The notes beneath the pieces are model-generated. The model worked only from the letters and a program-made list of their open reading frames with translations. It did not search any database and was not told where the DNA came from. This document shows positions 18,623 to 31,492 of a stretch of DNA of 64,000 bases, in pieces. The translations under genes were made by a program, and so were the position numbers. Each line of letters starts with the position of its first letter. The stretch's first letter is position 1. The stretch is from Chlorophyllum brunneum (Eukaryota > Basidiomycota > Agaricomycetes > Agaricales > Agaricaceae): assembly GCA_963576785.1 (NCBI GenBank), contig OY756144.1, positions 2,480,001 through 2,544,000 of the forward strand. The letters run 5' to 3'.

Positions 18623-21540
18623 ATGCCACCGTCAGGACCAGGAACTATCTATCCCTTCGCAGACAAGGCCCACTTTGAAGCAACATACCGCCTCATATGC
18701 ACCCACAAGAACATCTCTCTCGACCTCTCCCACCTTGTCCTCGATGGTACGACTCTCGATCTCCATCAGCTCCACCTTCACGTCTTTAAACTCGGTGGGG
18801 AGGCCAAGGTAAGTGTCCGAGCTTTGGTCTGGGCTGTGTTGCAGGACAGCAGTGACGACCTTGACAGGTGAATGAAAAGGGGCTGTGGGGAGACATCGCA
18901 CAGCGCATGGGATTCAACGATCCTTTCTCACCGTCAGCCGCCCAGCGCTGCTTTACAGATTCGAACAAAGAGAAACTTGGACAGGCCATTTCATCTCCGT
19001 CGGATTCTCTACCACCACTACCATCTTCACCACAACAGTCCACCGCCCCAGAGAATTCCAATACTGCTACTACCATCGCACAGCACCTATCACGCGTCTA
19101 TAAACTCTACCTCACGTTCTTTGACCAAGCGATCAAAGACAACATTGCACAGAATCGCGCACGGGCACAGGCAGAGATGAAAGCTACCGCACAACAAGCT
19201 GCTCAGGCTCAAGCTCATGCACAAGCAACTACACAAGCGACCGCTCAAGCGCATCTGACACACACCCTCATACCACAAGGTATACCCCTTACCCAATTCC
19301 TAACGCAGTATGTTGGTCTACAGCAGAGTTATGTGGATAACATTTCTGCGCAGGAGAGGTTTCTGTTGTTGGAGTGGACGCAGTTGAGTGAAGGGGAATT
19401 GAGAAATAAGGTTAAGGCGACGGATAATACGGTTGGGATGGTTGCGAGGGTGAGAGAGAAGTTGAAGGAGATGAGAGACGTATTGCCTCCTGGCCCGAGG
19501 GAACGACCGGGGTTCACGACGTCTGTTGCGGTGGGAATCGTGCTACCTGGAATGAAGCCTACCCCGCCGCCCAGTGCCCCGCCCATTGGTCCTGTTCCAC
19601 CTGTCCCCAATTCGTCTGGTGTGCCTGCGTTACCGGCTGCGTCTAGTTCGTTACATACGGGCGTGAGGTTTATATCGTCCGGGTTGAAAGGGGAACCTCT
19701 ACCACAGCCTGAACCGAAGATGGGATCAAAAGCGTCGTTTGAAGTGGTTTACAGGCTCATTCAGGAATGTAACAGTAAGTTCTTGCTGTTGATTCCACGC
19801 GTTCTGTGCTGTTAAGTGTTTCTATTTTTTTTATACACAGTAACCGAGGCTTCACTGGATAATACTATGGATTCTATTATTGTGCCTGCAGAGAAACTTC
19901 CTGAACATCATGCGCTGTTGGATAAAGTCTCGCAAGCTTGCGCGGAAATTGACACCAAACTCGCGATGATACATGATGTCCTACAGCAAGAGAACTATAT
20001 CAAGCGAATGATCATTATCGTGAGTGCTCGTTATCTTGATGCGCATTTTGCGTCCCTACCTAAACCTCTCCTCTCTCAAGGCTTCTCAAATTGTATATCA
20101 GAAGACACTATTGACGAAAGCGGATTGGGAACGACGATACGTGCTTACGGTGGATATGTTGAAATCCATGCTAGCTGAAATTCAGTACCTCGTGGGATTG
20201 TATAATCAGAAGATACGAGGATTGATGGATGCGTTCCAGAATACGGCATCACAACATGGACACGATGCTGCGGTTCAGCAGTTACCTGGTTGGGTGCAGG
20301 TACAGCTACAGCAGCAGGCGCAACAGGCAGCGCAGCAACCGCCGCCGCCGTTGCATTACACGCCGGAGGAGTTTGCGGCGATGGACCCTGAACAGCGGCA
20401 GCAGGCGAGGCAGATGCAACGAGCGCAGGAGGCCGAGGCGGAGATTGTGAAGTTTAAGGAAGGCTACCAGAAAGAAGGTCCAGAGGAGGTGATTCGGTGG
20501 ATTGAGAACCGGTGTCGGCCGCTGAAGAATGTTTATGAGGAGTATTTGGAGCAGAGGAAGGTATTGGAGGAGAGGTTGAAGGACAAAGAGCGGGAGCGCG
20601 AGGAGGAAGAGGAGGAGAAGAGGTATAGTGCCATGGGAAGGCGGAGATGGTCGCTACGGGAGGAGGATGCGGCTTTAAGAGATGCGGCTGTCGCTGGAGA
20701 GGTAGCGAACCTTCCGTTGACTAAGCGGACCAAGGCGTCGACGAAATCGGAATGGAGTATCGATGGAGCACTCGGGCTGCCATTTACTGAAGAGGAGCAT
20801 GCGGCTGCTGTACTATTTGTGCAATGCGCTACTCAAGAGTTTGGTGCGCTGCGTAAGTGGCTGAAATCTTCTATTTGATATGGTGGTTAATCATATGGGG
20901 GTGTTCTTATATAGCGGCGACGGCCCAGATGCTGAGTTGGGATACGGACCTGACCGCCGAAGAACAAAAGGAGTATCATCGGCTGCATGATAAAGGGTAT
21001 CGGCAGTATCAAGAGTATGGACCAAAGACGGCGTTGTTGCATTTGTTGATGGGCCAAGACTCGACCACGAAGCGGTTTATCGTGATTGTGAGTTGTTCAT
21101 GATGTCATTTGCATGCGAGAGGGACCTAATAATATCAAAAGGGCTATGTGCTATCGTATCAGCAGCATGTGTTTGCTACCGGCACAAAGCGGTACATTTT
21201 GACGTTGGACCAATTAGAAGAGTGGGTAGAGGACTATGCGGATATCATTGAGGAGTTTATAGAGCGAAAGAATGCGATGCATAGGGAGCAGGTGGAGGCG
21301 CACATGAGGAGCATGGGACGGATATTGGATCTGAGTGGGGTGGACATTGGTGCGTTGACCGGGACTGGGACGAGAAAGAGCCGGAATAAGAATAACAAGA
21401 AAAAGAAAAAGAAAAAGCTGAAGAGTGCTACTGCGGAGGATGGAGAAGAGGTGGGGGAGGAAGAGGAGGAAGAGGAGAGGATGGCGGATGTGCTTATTGG
21501 GGTAGTAGATTTTCTGGAGATGTACAGGAACCGGATGTAG
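18623..21540 (+). CDS. ARID-domain chromatin protein, Swi1-like
   Basis: Six exons (18623-18808, 18868-19774, 19841-20019, 20081-20852, 20915-21087, 21142-21540), all in phase, give about 871 aa. The ARID domain spans roughly residues 10-85: ADKAHFEATYRLICTHKNIS, then LDLHQLHLHVFKLGGEAK, and across the first intron VNEKGLWGDIAQRMGF. An alanine/glutamine-rich segment follows (AQAQAHAQATTQATAQAH), then a Pro-rich linker, a Q-rich block (QVQLQQQAQQAAQQPPPP), charged coiled-coil (KDKEREREEEEEEKRY) and a basic KKKKKKK then acidic EEEEEEE tail. ARID with Q-rich sequence fits the Swi1/ARID1 subunit of SWI/SNF remodelers, acting in the nucleus on DNA. Known Swi1 proteins usually have long sequence before the ARID; here it is nearly N-terminal. 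An alternative in-frame start is 18581. Confidence 0.75.
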
Positions 21541-21720
21541 ATATAGCCAGCCCAGCCGAGAGTGATCCGGGATATATCACGTGGGAATACGGAGAGCCGG
21601 AGGCCGAGGAGAAGACTTCAAAACGGGCGGGTTGCTGGCGAATTTATTTTGAATTATTGGTCCATCGCTCTATCTCCACCTATTTATATCTGGTGCGTCT
21701 TCGCCTCTCTGTATGCAGCC

Positions 21721-23807
21721 ATGATGCTCAGAATCTCGTCCCGTGCGTCGTCCAGACTCCTCGTCAGTCGATCCCCTCCTCCTTTATTTATTTATTTATT
21801 TATTTTGCTCAGCGCCCGATGGCTCGCCCGGCGTCGTCGGCACCGCCACCACAGGACCCTCCACCTGGCTACGCTGTCGACTCAGCCGCGCCACCTATGC
21901 TGCGCTACCAGGCCTCCCTCCCCACCCTCCCCATACCTACCCTCCAGTCCACCTGCGCGAAATACCTCGAAACTGTCCACCCACTCCTTACCCCAGATGC
22001 ATTTGCAAAAACCCAAAGCCTCGTCAATAAATTCCTCACCTCGCCGCAGGCGGCTCAGTTACAGAAACGCCTTCAGGACCGTGCTGCACAACCTGGGATG
22101 AAGAGCTGGTTGGCTGATTGGTGGAATGATGTGGCGTATATGGGTTATCGAGACCCCGTCGTTGTTTTCGTCAGCTATTTTTTCGTCCATGTCGAGGATA
22201 AATTTCGGAAGAATCAGGCGAAGAGAGCTGCTAGTCTCGTCAAAGCCATGTTGCCCTTCCGTGAACTCGTTGAGAGGTGTGTTGTGTTTTTTTTTCTATT
22301 CGGTTGTGATGCACTGTGCTCAATTTATTTTGTAGTGGACGTTTAGAACCTGAAAAAGTCAGAGGTGTTCCACTATGCATGGCTTCGTATAAATGGCTTT
22401 TCCATTCCTCGAGATACCCTATCAAGCCTTCCGATACTGCACAAAAGTTTGATGCCAAGACGCATAATCATATCGCTGTTGTCCGCAAGAACAAGTTTTT
22501 CATTGTCCCTCTCGCCGATACTACCGGTCGAGAACTTTCGGCTGCAGAATTGGAACTCCAGTTTAATAGGATCATCGCTGCTGCTGGTGAGACTCCAGAT
22601 GCGTACCCTGTTGGTGCGCTTACGGGTGATAATCGGGATTTGTGGGCGGATGCGAGAGAGGCGTTGTTGGCTACTTCTCCTGATGGGAAGAACGAGGAGT
22701 TGTTGAGGAAGATTGAGAGTGCGATGATTGTTATTGCGCTGGATGATACAAAACCGGTTACAAGGGAGGATGTTAGTTGGGGAACATGGGTTGGTGATGG
22801 TCGTAACAGGTTTTACGACAAGCATCAGAGTATGTTGTCTGTCCTTTGGGTGTGTTTGCATTGCTGATAGGTTTACAGTCATCGTGTATGAGAATGGTCG
22901 CTCTGGGTTCCTTGGCGAGCACTCGTGTATGGATGGTACTCCCACCCTCCGCATGAACGAGTTCATCCTCGCTACTCTCGCCAGCGGCAAAATCGACCTA
23001 GGCCCTCCCACCATTTCCAACACCGCTTCCCTTCCCGAACCAGAACAACTCACCTTTAGGCTCAGCAATAACGTTAAATCGCTCATCACCAGCGCTGCAC
23101 AACGTTTTGATGACCTCGTCTCCAACCATGATCTCCACGTCCTCCATTACGAAGGGTACGGCAAAAACCTCATGAAACACCATAAATTCTCCCCGGACGC
23201 TTGGGCTCAGCTCGTCAAGCAACTCGCTTTCCACAAAATGTTTGGAAGGCCAGGTGTCACTTATGAATCGGCGCAGACACGCAAGTTCCAGTTGGGCAGG
23301 ACGGAAGTGATCAGAAGTGCGAGTAATGAGAGTAAAGCGTGGGCTGAAGCAATGTTGGACCCGCGTGCATCATCTGATCCATTACACCTTCGCGATTTGT
23401 TCCGCAAAGCCGTAACGAGACATATCCAATATTCAACCTGGGCCGCCGATGCTCAAGGCGTCGATCGTCATTTATTCGGACTCAAAAAACTCGTACGACA
23501 AGATCAAGGCGAACAAATCCCAGAGTTGTATAAAGACGATGCTTTTAGCAAGTCGAGTCATTGGGAGTTGAGTACGAGTCAGTTGAGTAGCAAGTATTTT
23601 GATGGATGGGGATATGGGGAAGTTGTACCTGATGGATATGGGTTGTCGTATTCGATTGGGGATGAATATGTGAGGTGGACGATTACGAGTTTGAAGAGGG
23701 GGACGGAGGAGTTGAAACATTATCTTGCGGAGGCTGCGACGGAGGTTAGATTGATGTTGGAGGCAGCGGAGAAGAAGGAGAAGGAGAAGGAGAGAGGTAA
23801 GTTGTGA
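21721..23807 (+). CDS. CAT2: carnitine O-acetyltransferase
   Basis: Four exons (21721-21762, 21813-22276, 22336-22829, 22879-23807) give 642 aa of the choline/carnitine acyltransferase family. Markers in order are LPTLPIPTLQSTCAKYLETV at the start of the fold, WLADWWNDVAYMGYRDP (about residue 100), FYDKHQ, then GFLGEHSCMDGTPTLRMNEF with the catalytic His. Then come YGKNLMKHHKFSPDAWAQLV, YESAQTRKF and GRTEVIRS. It swaps acetyl groups between CoA and carnitine, linking peroxisomal and mitochondrial acetyl-CoA pools. Exon 1 encodes MMLRISSRASSRLL, an Arg/Ser-rich mitochondrial presequence. A second Met (21819) starts just after the first intron. The C-terminus is GKL, a weak peroxisomal PTS1-like signal. 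Yeast CAT2 makes both forms from two starts. Confidence 0.93.
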
Positions 23808-24421
23808 GGTGGGAGGTTAAGTTAAAAACATTATTGGTAATAGGTAGATGTGTTTTTTTATACATTTCTTGGAATAATTAGTCCTGCCACCAGGACCCAG
23901 CTTTTGTTTTGTATGTCCTAAGATGGTAAACTACAAAGAAATCCTTGAGGATTGGGACAGGACTAGTGGCTTGAGATGACAAGATAACACTGCAGCTTAT
24001 TTGGGTGTCTGGTCTCTACAGATACACTAATCTTCACCTTCTATATTCCAAAATGTTATCACCTATCCAGGACACATCTGACACTACCTCAATATTTTTA
24101 TAACACATGCAAATTATGCAAATATTACTTAAATATTACTGTAATTTTTATGTTACACAAATATTAAGGTAGTAAAAGAGAACAATACACATATTGAAGT
24201 AACACAAGATAGTCAATGGTAGTAGAAGTAAGTTAAGTTTTATGTACAACTATATATCTTTATATATTCCTATCTGTTTGTTTAGTTAGTTACTTGAGCT
24301 ATCAAACATAAAGCAAGGAAATTTTCATAATGTGTCAACTAGAAATAAGGGTCCAGACAAAGCAATAGTTACATTGTCATTGTCCATACACACAACAATC
24401 TATAGATAATAGACCACTTGA
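23808..24421. other. AT-rich intergenic sequence, no gene
   Basis: The 3' flank of the acetyltransferase gene grades into AT-rich repeat-type DNA with ATATT-rich runs (24090-24180). No ORF or element end could be recognised before the LTR remnant at 24422. Confidence 0.4.
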
Positions 24422-24690
24422 TGTTATGACCTTAGTCTAAGACTCAGGTTGCAAGTCTTTGGATAAAGACAAGAAGAGAAAGTAAAGAAGAAGGGATAAT
24501 ACAATTGGTAAAGTGTAAGAAATATATCAAGTAATCTTACTACTTATATACTAGTGGTAAAGACTATTAATAAGAAGAGCAGAGTAAATAAGTCAGAGAG
24601 AAACATAGGTAACAAGAGTGAAACAGAAGACAAAACAAGGGATAAGTGTTAAGTACAATACTACCAACAGAGATACAGTCTTTATAGAAT
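24422..24690 (-). repeat. diverged solo LTR related to the Gypsy family
   Basis: It begins TGTTATGACCTTAGTCTAAG, the reverse complement of the Gypsy LTR end. It keeps recognisable blocks (ACTCAGGTTGCAAGTC, TTTGGATAAAGAC, TACAATTGGTAAAGTGTAAG, TATATACTAGTGGTA). The far end is poorly conserved. The Copia element inserted just beyond it at 24711. Confidence 0.7.
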
Positions 24691-24710
24691 AGTAGACCAG
24701 ATGAACAGGG

Positions 24711-25282
24711 TGTTGAGGAAACGACCGTAATGAGTTGTTTGCTGAGGGCAGCAGTAAACGCAGTGGGAGAGAACGTAGGGTCTACTCACCGAGATAATAA
24801 GCTTCTATCTGATACCTGTAGAAAGGTAATTCGGATAGACAGATATTATTGATAAAGCGGTTAACGTCAGTTGAGTAGAGGTCAAAGTCAATTAGATCGA
24901 TAGAGGTGTTGTACTCAAAGAGATAGGCAATGATGAAGAAGTTGTTCGATTGAACAAGATGCAGAACTTAGGTCTGCTACATGGGGTTTATATACATATT
25001 GTAACATAGACAAGTCATACTACATAAAATACTAGTATTGCATGGATTGTTCCTTATGACTCCCTTTAACTGCGGCGTAGTGCCTACGGAGTACTGCGGA
25101 ACATAGTATCTAGTCATTGGTACTATGTAGAATAATCTATCAAGTACTTATGACTCTCATCGTATGCAGAGCAACTCATAGGAAGTTACTATGGAATGAA
25201 GTTACTGGAAAGTAACGGATCAGTCTATTATTATCATAATGACTTCATAGTTTATTTCTAGAATATGTCCGAAACTTCAACA
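24711..25282 (-). repeat. Copia 3' LTR
   Basis: Length 572 bp, at the 3' end of the element in its own orientation. Compared with the other LTR it differs only by C/T and G/A changes. Confidence 0.97.
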
Positions 25283-25317
25283 CTCCTCCTTGCTCTGTAT
25301 TGATATAGAGTTTTTAA

Positions 25318-28300
25318 TCACTCAAACGTCAAGCCAAGGCGAGGTCGGAATAGATTGAATTTAATTTTGTCTAAATTCTTTGTGAGAATATCGGCAGGAT
25401 TTTCAGTGCCTTTCACAGAGAATATTTCAATCTTTCTGTCTTCTACCAAATCACGGATGTAATGGTATTTGATATCGACGTGTTTTGATCGTTTTTCTGT
25501 TACTGGATTCTTGGCCCAAAATATTGAACCCTCATTATCACCGAAGAGATAAGGGGCCAATGATTGGATACCAATTTCTTCCAACAAATTGACAGTCCAA
25601 ACGAGTTGTCGACTGCAATCTGACAAAGCCATATATTCAGCTTCAGTGGAAGATAATGCAACAGTTTTCTGTTTCCTACTTAACCAAGCGATAGCTCCAC
25701 TGGCTAATAAACAGAAATATCCAGTTACAGATTTACGACTAATTGGATCACCAGCCCAATCAGAGTCGGAAAAGGCATTCAGGCCTTGCATAGAACTTCC
25801 GTTATAGGTAATTCTATATTTGCGAGTAGTATTAAGATACTTTAGCAAATGTAGGCCTGCATTATAATGCGCTTTAGTGGGATTGGTCATATGTTGTGAT
25901 AATTTGACAGTGGCAAAAGCTATGTTGGGCCGACTGCCTATCATCAGATACATAACTGATCCTACTAACTGTTGATACCTCTTTATGAAGTCAGGTGTCG
26001 CTTTTTCTGTATTGGATTCGAAGATAAATCTATTTGGTAATGGGATTTCTTCTTTTCCAATTACTTTAAATCGATCAAGGACTTTTCCTAGATAATCCAT
26101 TTGGTCTAGGGTGATTGATCGGTTTATAGGATTTCGCGAAATTTTCATGCCAAGAAACTCTTTGGTTGGACCAAGGTCTCGGCATTCCCATTTCTTCATA
26201 AAGAGTGCTCGCTTCTCATATAGAAGTCTAGAGCCTCTAATTCCGACAAACATTGAGTCATCTACATAGACCAGAGCTATAATAAGCTCTTTGGTTTCAG
26301 GGTCGTAGTAATAATAGACTCCAGCATCTAGTTTGGATCGGACAAATCCTAGGTTGGTCATTGACTTAGTCAATTCCTTCCACCATTGTCGTCCAGATTG
26401 CTTTAATCCATAAATGGCTCGGTTTAATTTCCAAACCAGATTACCACGACCTGTATTGAAACCTTCTGGAAGTTCCATATAGAGTTCTTCATCCAGTTTT
26501 CCATAGAGATAAGCAGTTTTAACATCTAAACTGAGCATCTCCCAATTATTGAGGGTAGCGACTGCAAATATGAGTTGTGCTGTCTCATAACGGACTACTG
26601 GTGAAAATAGTTCATCGTAATCGATTTCCTCTATCTGAGAGAATCCTTTTGCTACTAGTCGAGCACGGTATTGACCGTCTGATTTGGGTGTAAAGACCCA
26701 TCTATTTTTGACAGCTTTTTTTCCAGGTGGAAGTTTAGCTAAGTCATAAACATGTCTTTCTTTGAGTGAATTTAACTCTTCCAAGCACGCTTTCCACCAT
26801 TTAGATTTCTCTTCTAATGGTAGTCGATTTAGATCCTTGAAAGAAATAGGAACTAATGGTGATTCAACTTTTTGAGCGCACAGATAATCGATCATCCCTA
26901 CTCCTCCTTCTCTGCATAAGTCTTCTAATGTAGAAGCTTCATGCTGAGAACGTCTATCGATTATTCCAGGTTTGGAAGCCTCTGATCGAATTTGTCTAAC
27001 AAGTCTACTTGTAGAACTTGTTAATCTCGATTTAGGAGGTTGGAACATCTCATAGTCCTGGAGTATTTTGGTCGGATGCTTTGTAGAACCATAGAAGTTT
27101 CCTGGACGTTCAGGTACTTTTCTGGTTCTTTGCAGTCTCTGAGGTATTTCAGGAACCGGTATTTGATCCGAGTGACCTCGTGGTACAGAAGGACCAGCAT
27201 CCTGATCATCTTCAACAGGGGTATAGGGTATGAAAGGCTGTACATCCGGATCATCTCTAGGAGAAGGTAGATGGTTTGGACCTTCAGGGTGATTAGGTGG
27301 ATCAGCATATGATAATCCATCACTGTCATTGTCTTCTGGTGTTTGTGCTTCTCTTGGTGGAAAGAGAATATTTTGCACAATACTATCCCACTCCTCCTGA
27401 ATATCAGTATTGATATTCGGTGCTTTTCCCTTTCCTTTATTCTTTTTAGGTTCAGGGAAAGGAGTTGGAATACATCCATGAACAGATCTATAGGTCCTAT
27501 CTTCTGGAGAACTTCTGGTAGAAGTTCGGGGAATAGGGCTTGGTGGTTTATCAATAGGTAAACCAGTAGATGGATCTGGAGCATGGAAGACAATAACTTC
27601 CGAAGGTGTACTTTGAGAAGTAGAAGATGATGGTTGGTTCATCCATTCTTCTCGCTTCTTCCCAACACATTTAGGGAAGTGTTCTTCGCTGAATACGGCT
27701 GTTGGAGATGTATAGATTACATTCCCATTTAGGTGCCTCATGAAATGATAATTTTTCCTGTCTGATGTCCAACCAAGGAAAATCATGAGTTCTGACTTCG
27801 CTGTCAGTTTATTGTCTCTTATCTCTTTTGGGAGAAAGACATAAGCACCGCAGCCAAAGACTCTCTCTTTGGAGATGTCTGGAATCTTCTGATTCAACAC
27901 TTCATAAGGTGTTTTCCACATGAGCCGTGATACCGGTGTTTTATTATAGATATGTATCGCATGATCTATAGAAAACTCCCACCAACCATCAGGAATACAA
28001 GCATGATGCTGCATGGCTTCTGCTTTATCCATTAGAGTTCGGTTCAAGCGTTCCACTCGACCATTTTGTTGGTGTATGTGCGGTGCACTGGTCTCATGTA
28101 TGATCCCTAATGAGCGCAAATGAGATTGCAACTCGTCAGTTGCATACTCTCCTCCTCTATCAGTGCAGAGATATTTTAATTTAGTCTCGTATTGAGTCTG
28201 AATTAGCGCAATGAAATTTTTCATTTCTTCTGCTGCTTCTGATTTCCTATGGAGGAAGCGAATCCATCCATGAGAGGAAAAGTTGTCCATTATGGTCATG

Positions 28301-31300
28301 ACCCATTTTAATTTATGGTAAGAAAGAATCGGAAGTTCAACTAAATCCAAGTGAATTCTTTCGAATGGATGCTTTGCGCATGTAGGGTTCTCTCTAAAGG
28401 GTTTCTGGTGCATGTTTCCCTTGGCACAACTGTCACAGACTGGTTTTTGCTCGGGAATCCGCACCGGGGTAAACCCAATCGTATTTTTCTCAAAATGATT
28501 GAGGATACGATTAGAGGGATGTCCTAATCTCGCATGTACAACTTTGTAGCCAACGATCGGATCTGCAGTCATAGCTGCTTGTTCCGAATGTACAATTTTT
28601 GTATTAACAAAATGTAAAGTAGTATTGCGACTTGCTGAAGGATATGCTTGAAGAATAGCATTTCCTTCGCTATCAACTACTACTGATTTGTTGGCATCTG
28701 TTCTAACAGTTTTGCCATCCTGGCATAACTGTCCCACTGACATTAGTTGTTCAGAGGTTCCTTTTAGAAGGAAGACTGGATATATTAATATCTGCGTTGG
28801 TTGAATGCTGTCAGTCTTCCCGTTATAGACTCTATGCTTAAGCATAACTGCGCCAAGACCAACCGCATTAAGGTGGGGGCCTTGTGCTCCTACAGTTTTA
28901 ATTGGGATCGAAACTTCGAGTTCTTCGAAGTTGATAAAGTCTTCCGCATAAGGGGTATAATGACATGATGCCCCTGAGTCTAATAACCATACGTCACTAT
29001 ATTCTTCTAGTAGCGTTATGATTTGATCATTGCTTAGCGATCGAGATCTAAATTGATCCGGTACTCTTAAATACTGATCGGGCATGCGCATGGAGAAACA
29101 AGAAAATTGAGAAGTGTTAAAACACTTCTCATTTATCGATTCGCACGAAACAAATACATGATTATGGGATCCTAAAGATCCCGATTGCGTATTTACAAGC
29201 CCGGCCCCCAACGTCCTTTCCCCTTGCCCTTGCCCTTCTTCTTGCGAAGATGGCTGGTCGGCATATTGGTGACAGGACTGTGTATCAGGGTTAGTAAGAG
29301 TATCTGAGATCGAATTGATCATGTACCCAGCTCCTCCCTTCTTCTTGAAGTCACTCCCGTAGTCGGTCGACGAGAGTTCGAGTGACACCTCAGATTGAGG
29401 TGCCGAAGCAAAAGGTTCGGACTTCGGAGACTTGGGGAGAGGCCCAGAAGAGGGTCCTGCGATGTTCGCAGGGTTCCTGGGGTCGCGGATGTTGTAGGCG
29501 ACATCCTGAGCCGGTGCCATGAGGTCATCGACCTCCTTCTCGCTTTCAAGCCGTTTGAAGGCTTCGTCTACCAACACTGAAAGTGTGGCAGGACGCCTAT
29601 CAGCAGTCTTGTTCTTCTGAGTAAGAGAGTATCTCTTACTCTGGAAATGCTCCGTTGGAGGGGAAGCCCGAGGAAGAGGAGGGAACTCCTCTTCGTAGGT
29701 CCTAACGGCTGGAGCTACTATTTCCTCTGGAGGAGGAAGGTAGTACGGCCGAACCTCTCCGGGTTCAAGCGAGTCACCCCAGGCGACAGAGTCCATGCTT
29801 GGGATTTTTACCACATGATGCATAACCAAATTGAGTTTATTCCCAAATTTGGGAGAAATCAATAAGACGTAAGGCGAATCATGAGGTAAAAGAAAAGCGA
29901 AACGGACGCGGGTTGCATTAATATTGGGGTTACTATTTTTAGTGAACCATTTACTCACCCTCGTGTGTCCCTCACAAGTACAACCTGGGGGGTGACCAGA
30001 AGGAACCGAAGGTGCACCGGGCGGTGTCACCAATTGTCCTTGTTGGGCGCGGGGGTGAGAGACCTCGTGCATCCGTCGATCGTATCGATCGAGAGCACGT
30101 TTCTTCGCCATTTGCATAGGCGAAGGACCAGTGATGCGGTCGCGCCAGGTGGTCACCTGTTGGATCCGCAGTGAGTTTTCGAGTAGGGTGGTGAAACATA
30201 AGTTTCGTGCTTCAGCACGCACCTTTTTCTCGAGCTCAGTACGAGCATTCTCTCGTGCCTGCTGGACCTTCTTGGGATTAACCCAAGTAAGCGGTTTTGG
30301 TCTCTCACTCACTAATACATGAGTGGTCGGAGGAGCAGGAGCGGGAACGGGTCGAGGCGCATCCATGCACCTCATCAGGTCGAAGGGGGTCATCCCCGGA
30401 CCAGTGAAGTGACAGACCGCTGGTTCTGTGGCAGCGGCGAAGCCCGCCATAGCTTCCGCCATGTGGGCCTGGGGTTTACCCTGGTGCTTTTTGGGCTTCT
30501 TCTTCTTCTTCTGGATGTTAATCCAGGTAGGAGAAGGGGGAGAAGGCTAAGGGGGCTGCCCACTTGGATTGGCAGGGTGGTGAGGACCTCTCGCAGGCTG
30601 GGCCCTGGTATCGCCTCCAGGGTGGAAGCAGTTCCAGGGTGGTCCAGGGCGAGTCCTGGGGATATTGCCCTGAGGGCAAGTTTGGTAGTTGGCAGTGGCT
30701 GCAAAGGAGGCTTGTGGGTTAGACATGTTAGGTCTTGACCCTTCACGTCTTGACCACTCCGCATTTATAGCCTGCTGAACTACCTCCCAGGTCATATCTA
30801 CAACATCGTGATTATTTGCCAATGTTGTTTGGGCCACTGCATTCCAATCCGGTGGTAATGTGTTCAAAGCGATCATCGCGCCAAGAACTTCTGGTAATTT
30901 TACCTTAGCTGTTTCTAATTGAGAAGCCATTGTTCTCAATTCAGCTAGATCCATTGCTGGATCTTGATTCCCTGAAATGCACTTTCACAACATTCTTTGG
31001 AGAATTGAATACACTGCGGCAGGAGAAGGTGTCCCAAAGCAGGTTTTCAAATCACTCCAGAGGAATCCAGGAGCATCATACCCATGGAGTAACAGGAAAT
31101 CAGGTAAGGTGCCATTAATAACAGCCAATGCCTGACCTCTCAATTGTTCTCTCCTTCTATCCTCCTCTGTTAAAGCGGCAGGATTTTTAGGGGAGAGATC
31201 CTGGTCTGTCACAGTCCATCCGGACTGGTCAGAACCAGTGACAGAAATGAGGGTTAGGGCATCCTGAAGCCTTCTAGACCAGAACGCATAGTTCTTAGGC

Positions 31301-31344
31301 CCATTGAGCTTAGGTAAACCAGCAACGATATTATTGGTAGACAT
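25318..31344 (-). pseudogene. Copia gag-pol polyprotein, one frame broken by two nonsense codons
   Basis: The frame runs from ATG 31344 to the stop at 25318, 2,008 codons. Only two in-frame stops interrupt it: TGA at 30985-30987 and TAG at 30547-30549. The last uninterrupted part is 1,714 aa from 30462. Gag starts MSTNNIVAGLPKLNGPKNYA and includes MASQLETAKVKLPEVLGAM. In the 1,714-aa part: protease VWLLDSGASCHYTP (about residue 493); integrase zinc-binding HARLGHPSNR...CDSCAKGN (about 645-690). The integrase core has HLDLVEL, CTDRGGEY and QNGRVERLNRT, with D, D and E all present. RT has YVDDSMFVG (about 1398), and RNase H has SDSDWAGD (about 1569) and LSSTEAEYMALS. All catalytic motifs are intact. 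Confidence 0.95.
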
Positions 31345-31492
31345 AATATCTTCGTCGAGTGTATTTCTTTCTAGAAGAAAATTCTCATATTAGCAATGAT
31401 CAAATGCAAGGATAACTCTGTCAGGTAAAGCCCTATCATCCTATCTCGGTTTAGAGGGGATGATAATGGTTTAACCATCGGTAAGGCTACCG

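Noticed and set aside
22373..23125. 250-aa antisense ORF
   Set aside because: It lies wholly within carnitine acetyltransferase exons and reflects the codon composition of that gene.
30390..30764. 124-aa minus-strand ORF in another frame of Copia gag
   Set aside because: The true gag-pol frame runs through the same bases with only two nonsense codons and matches the family.
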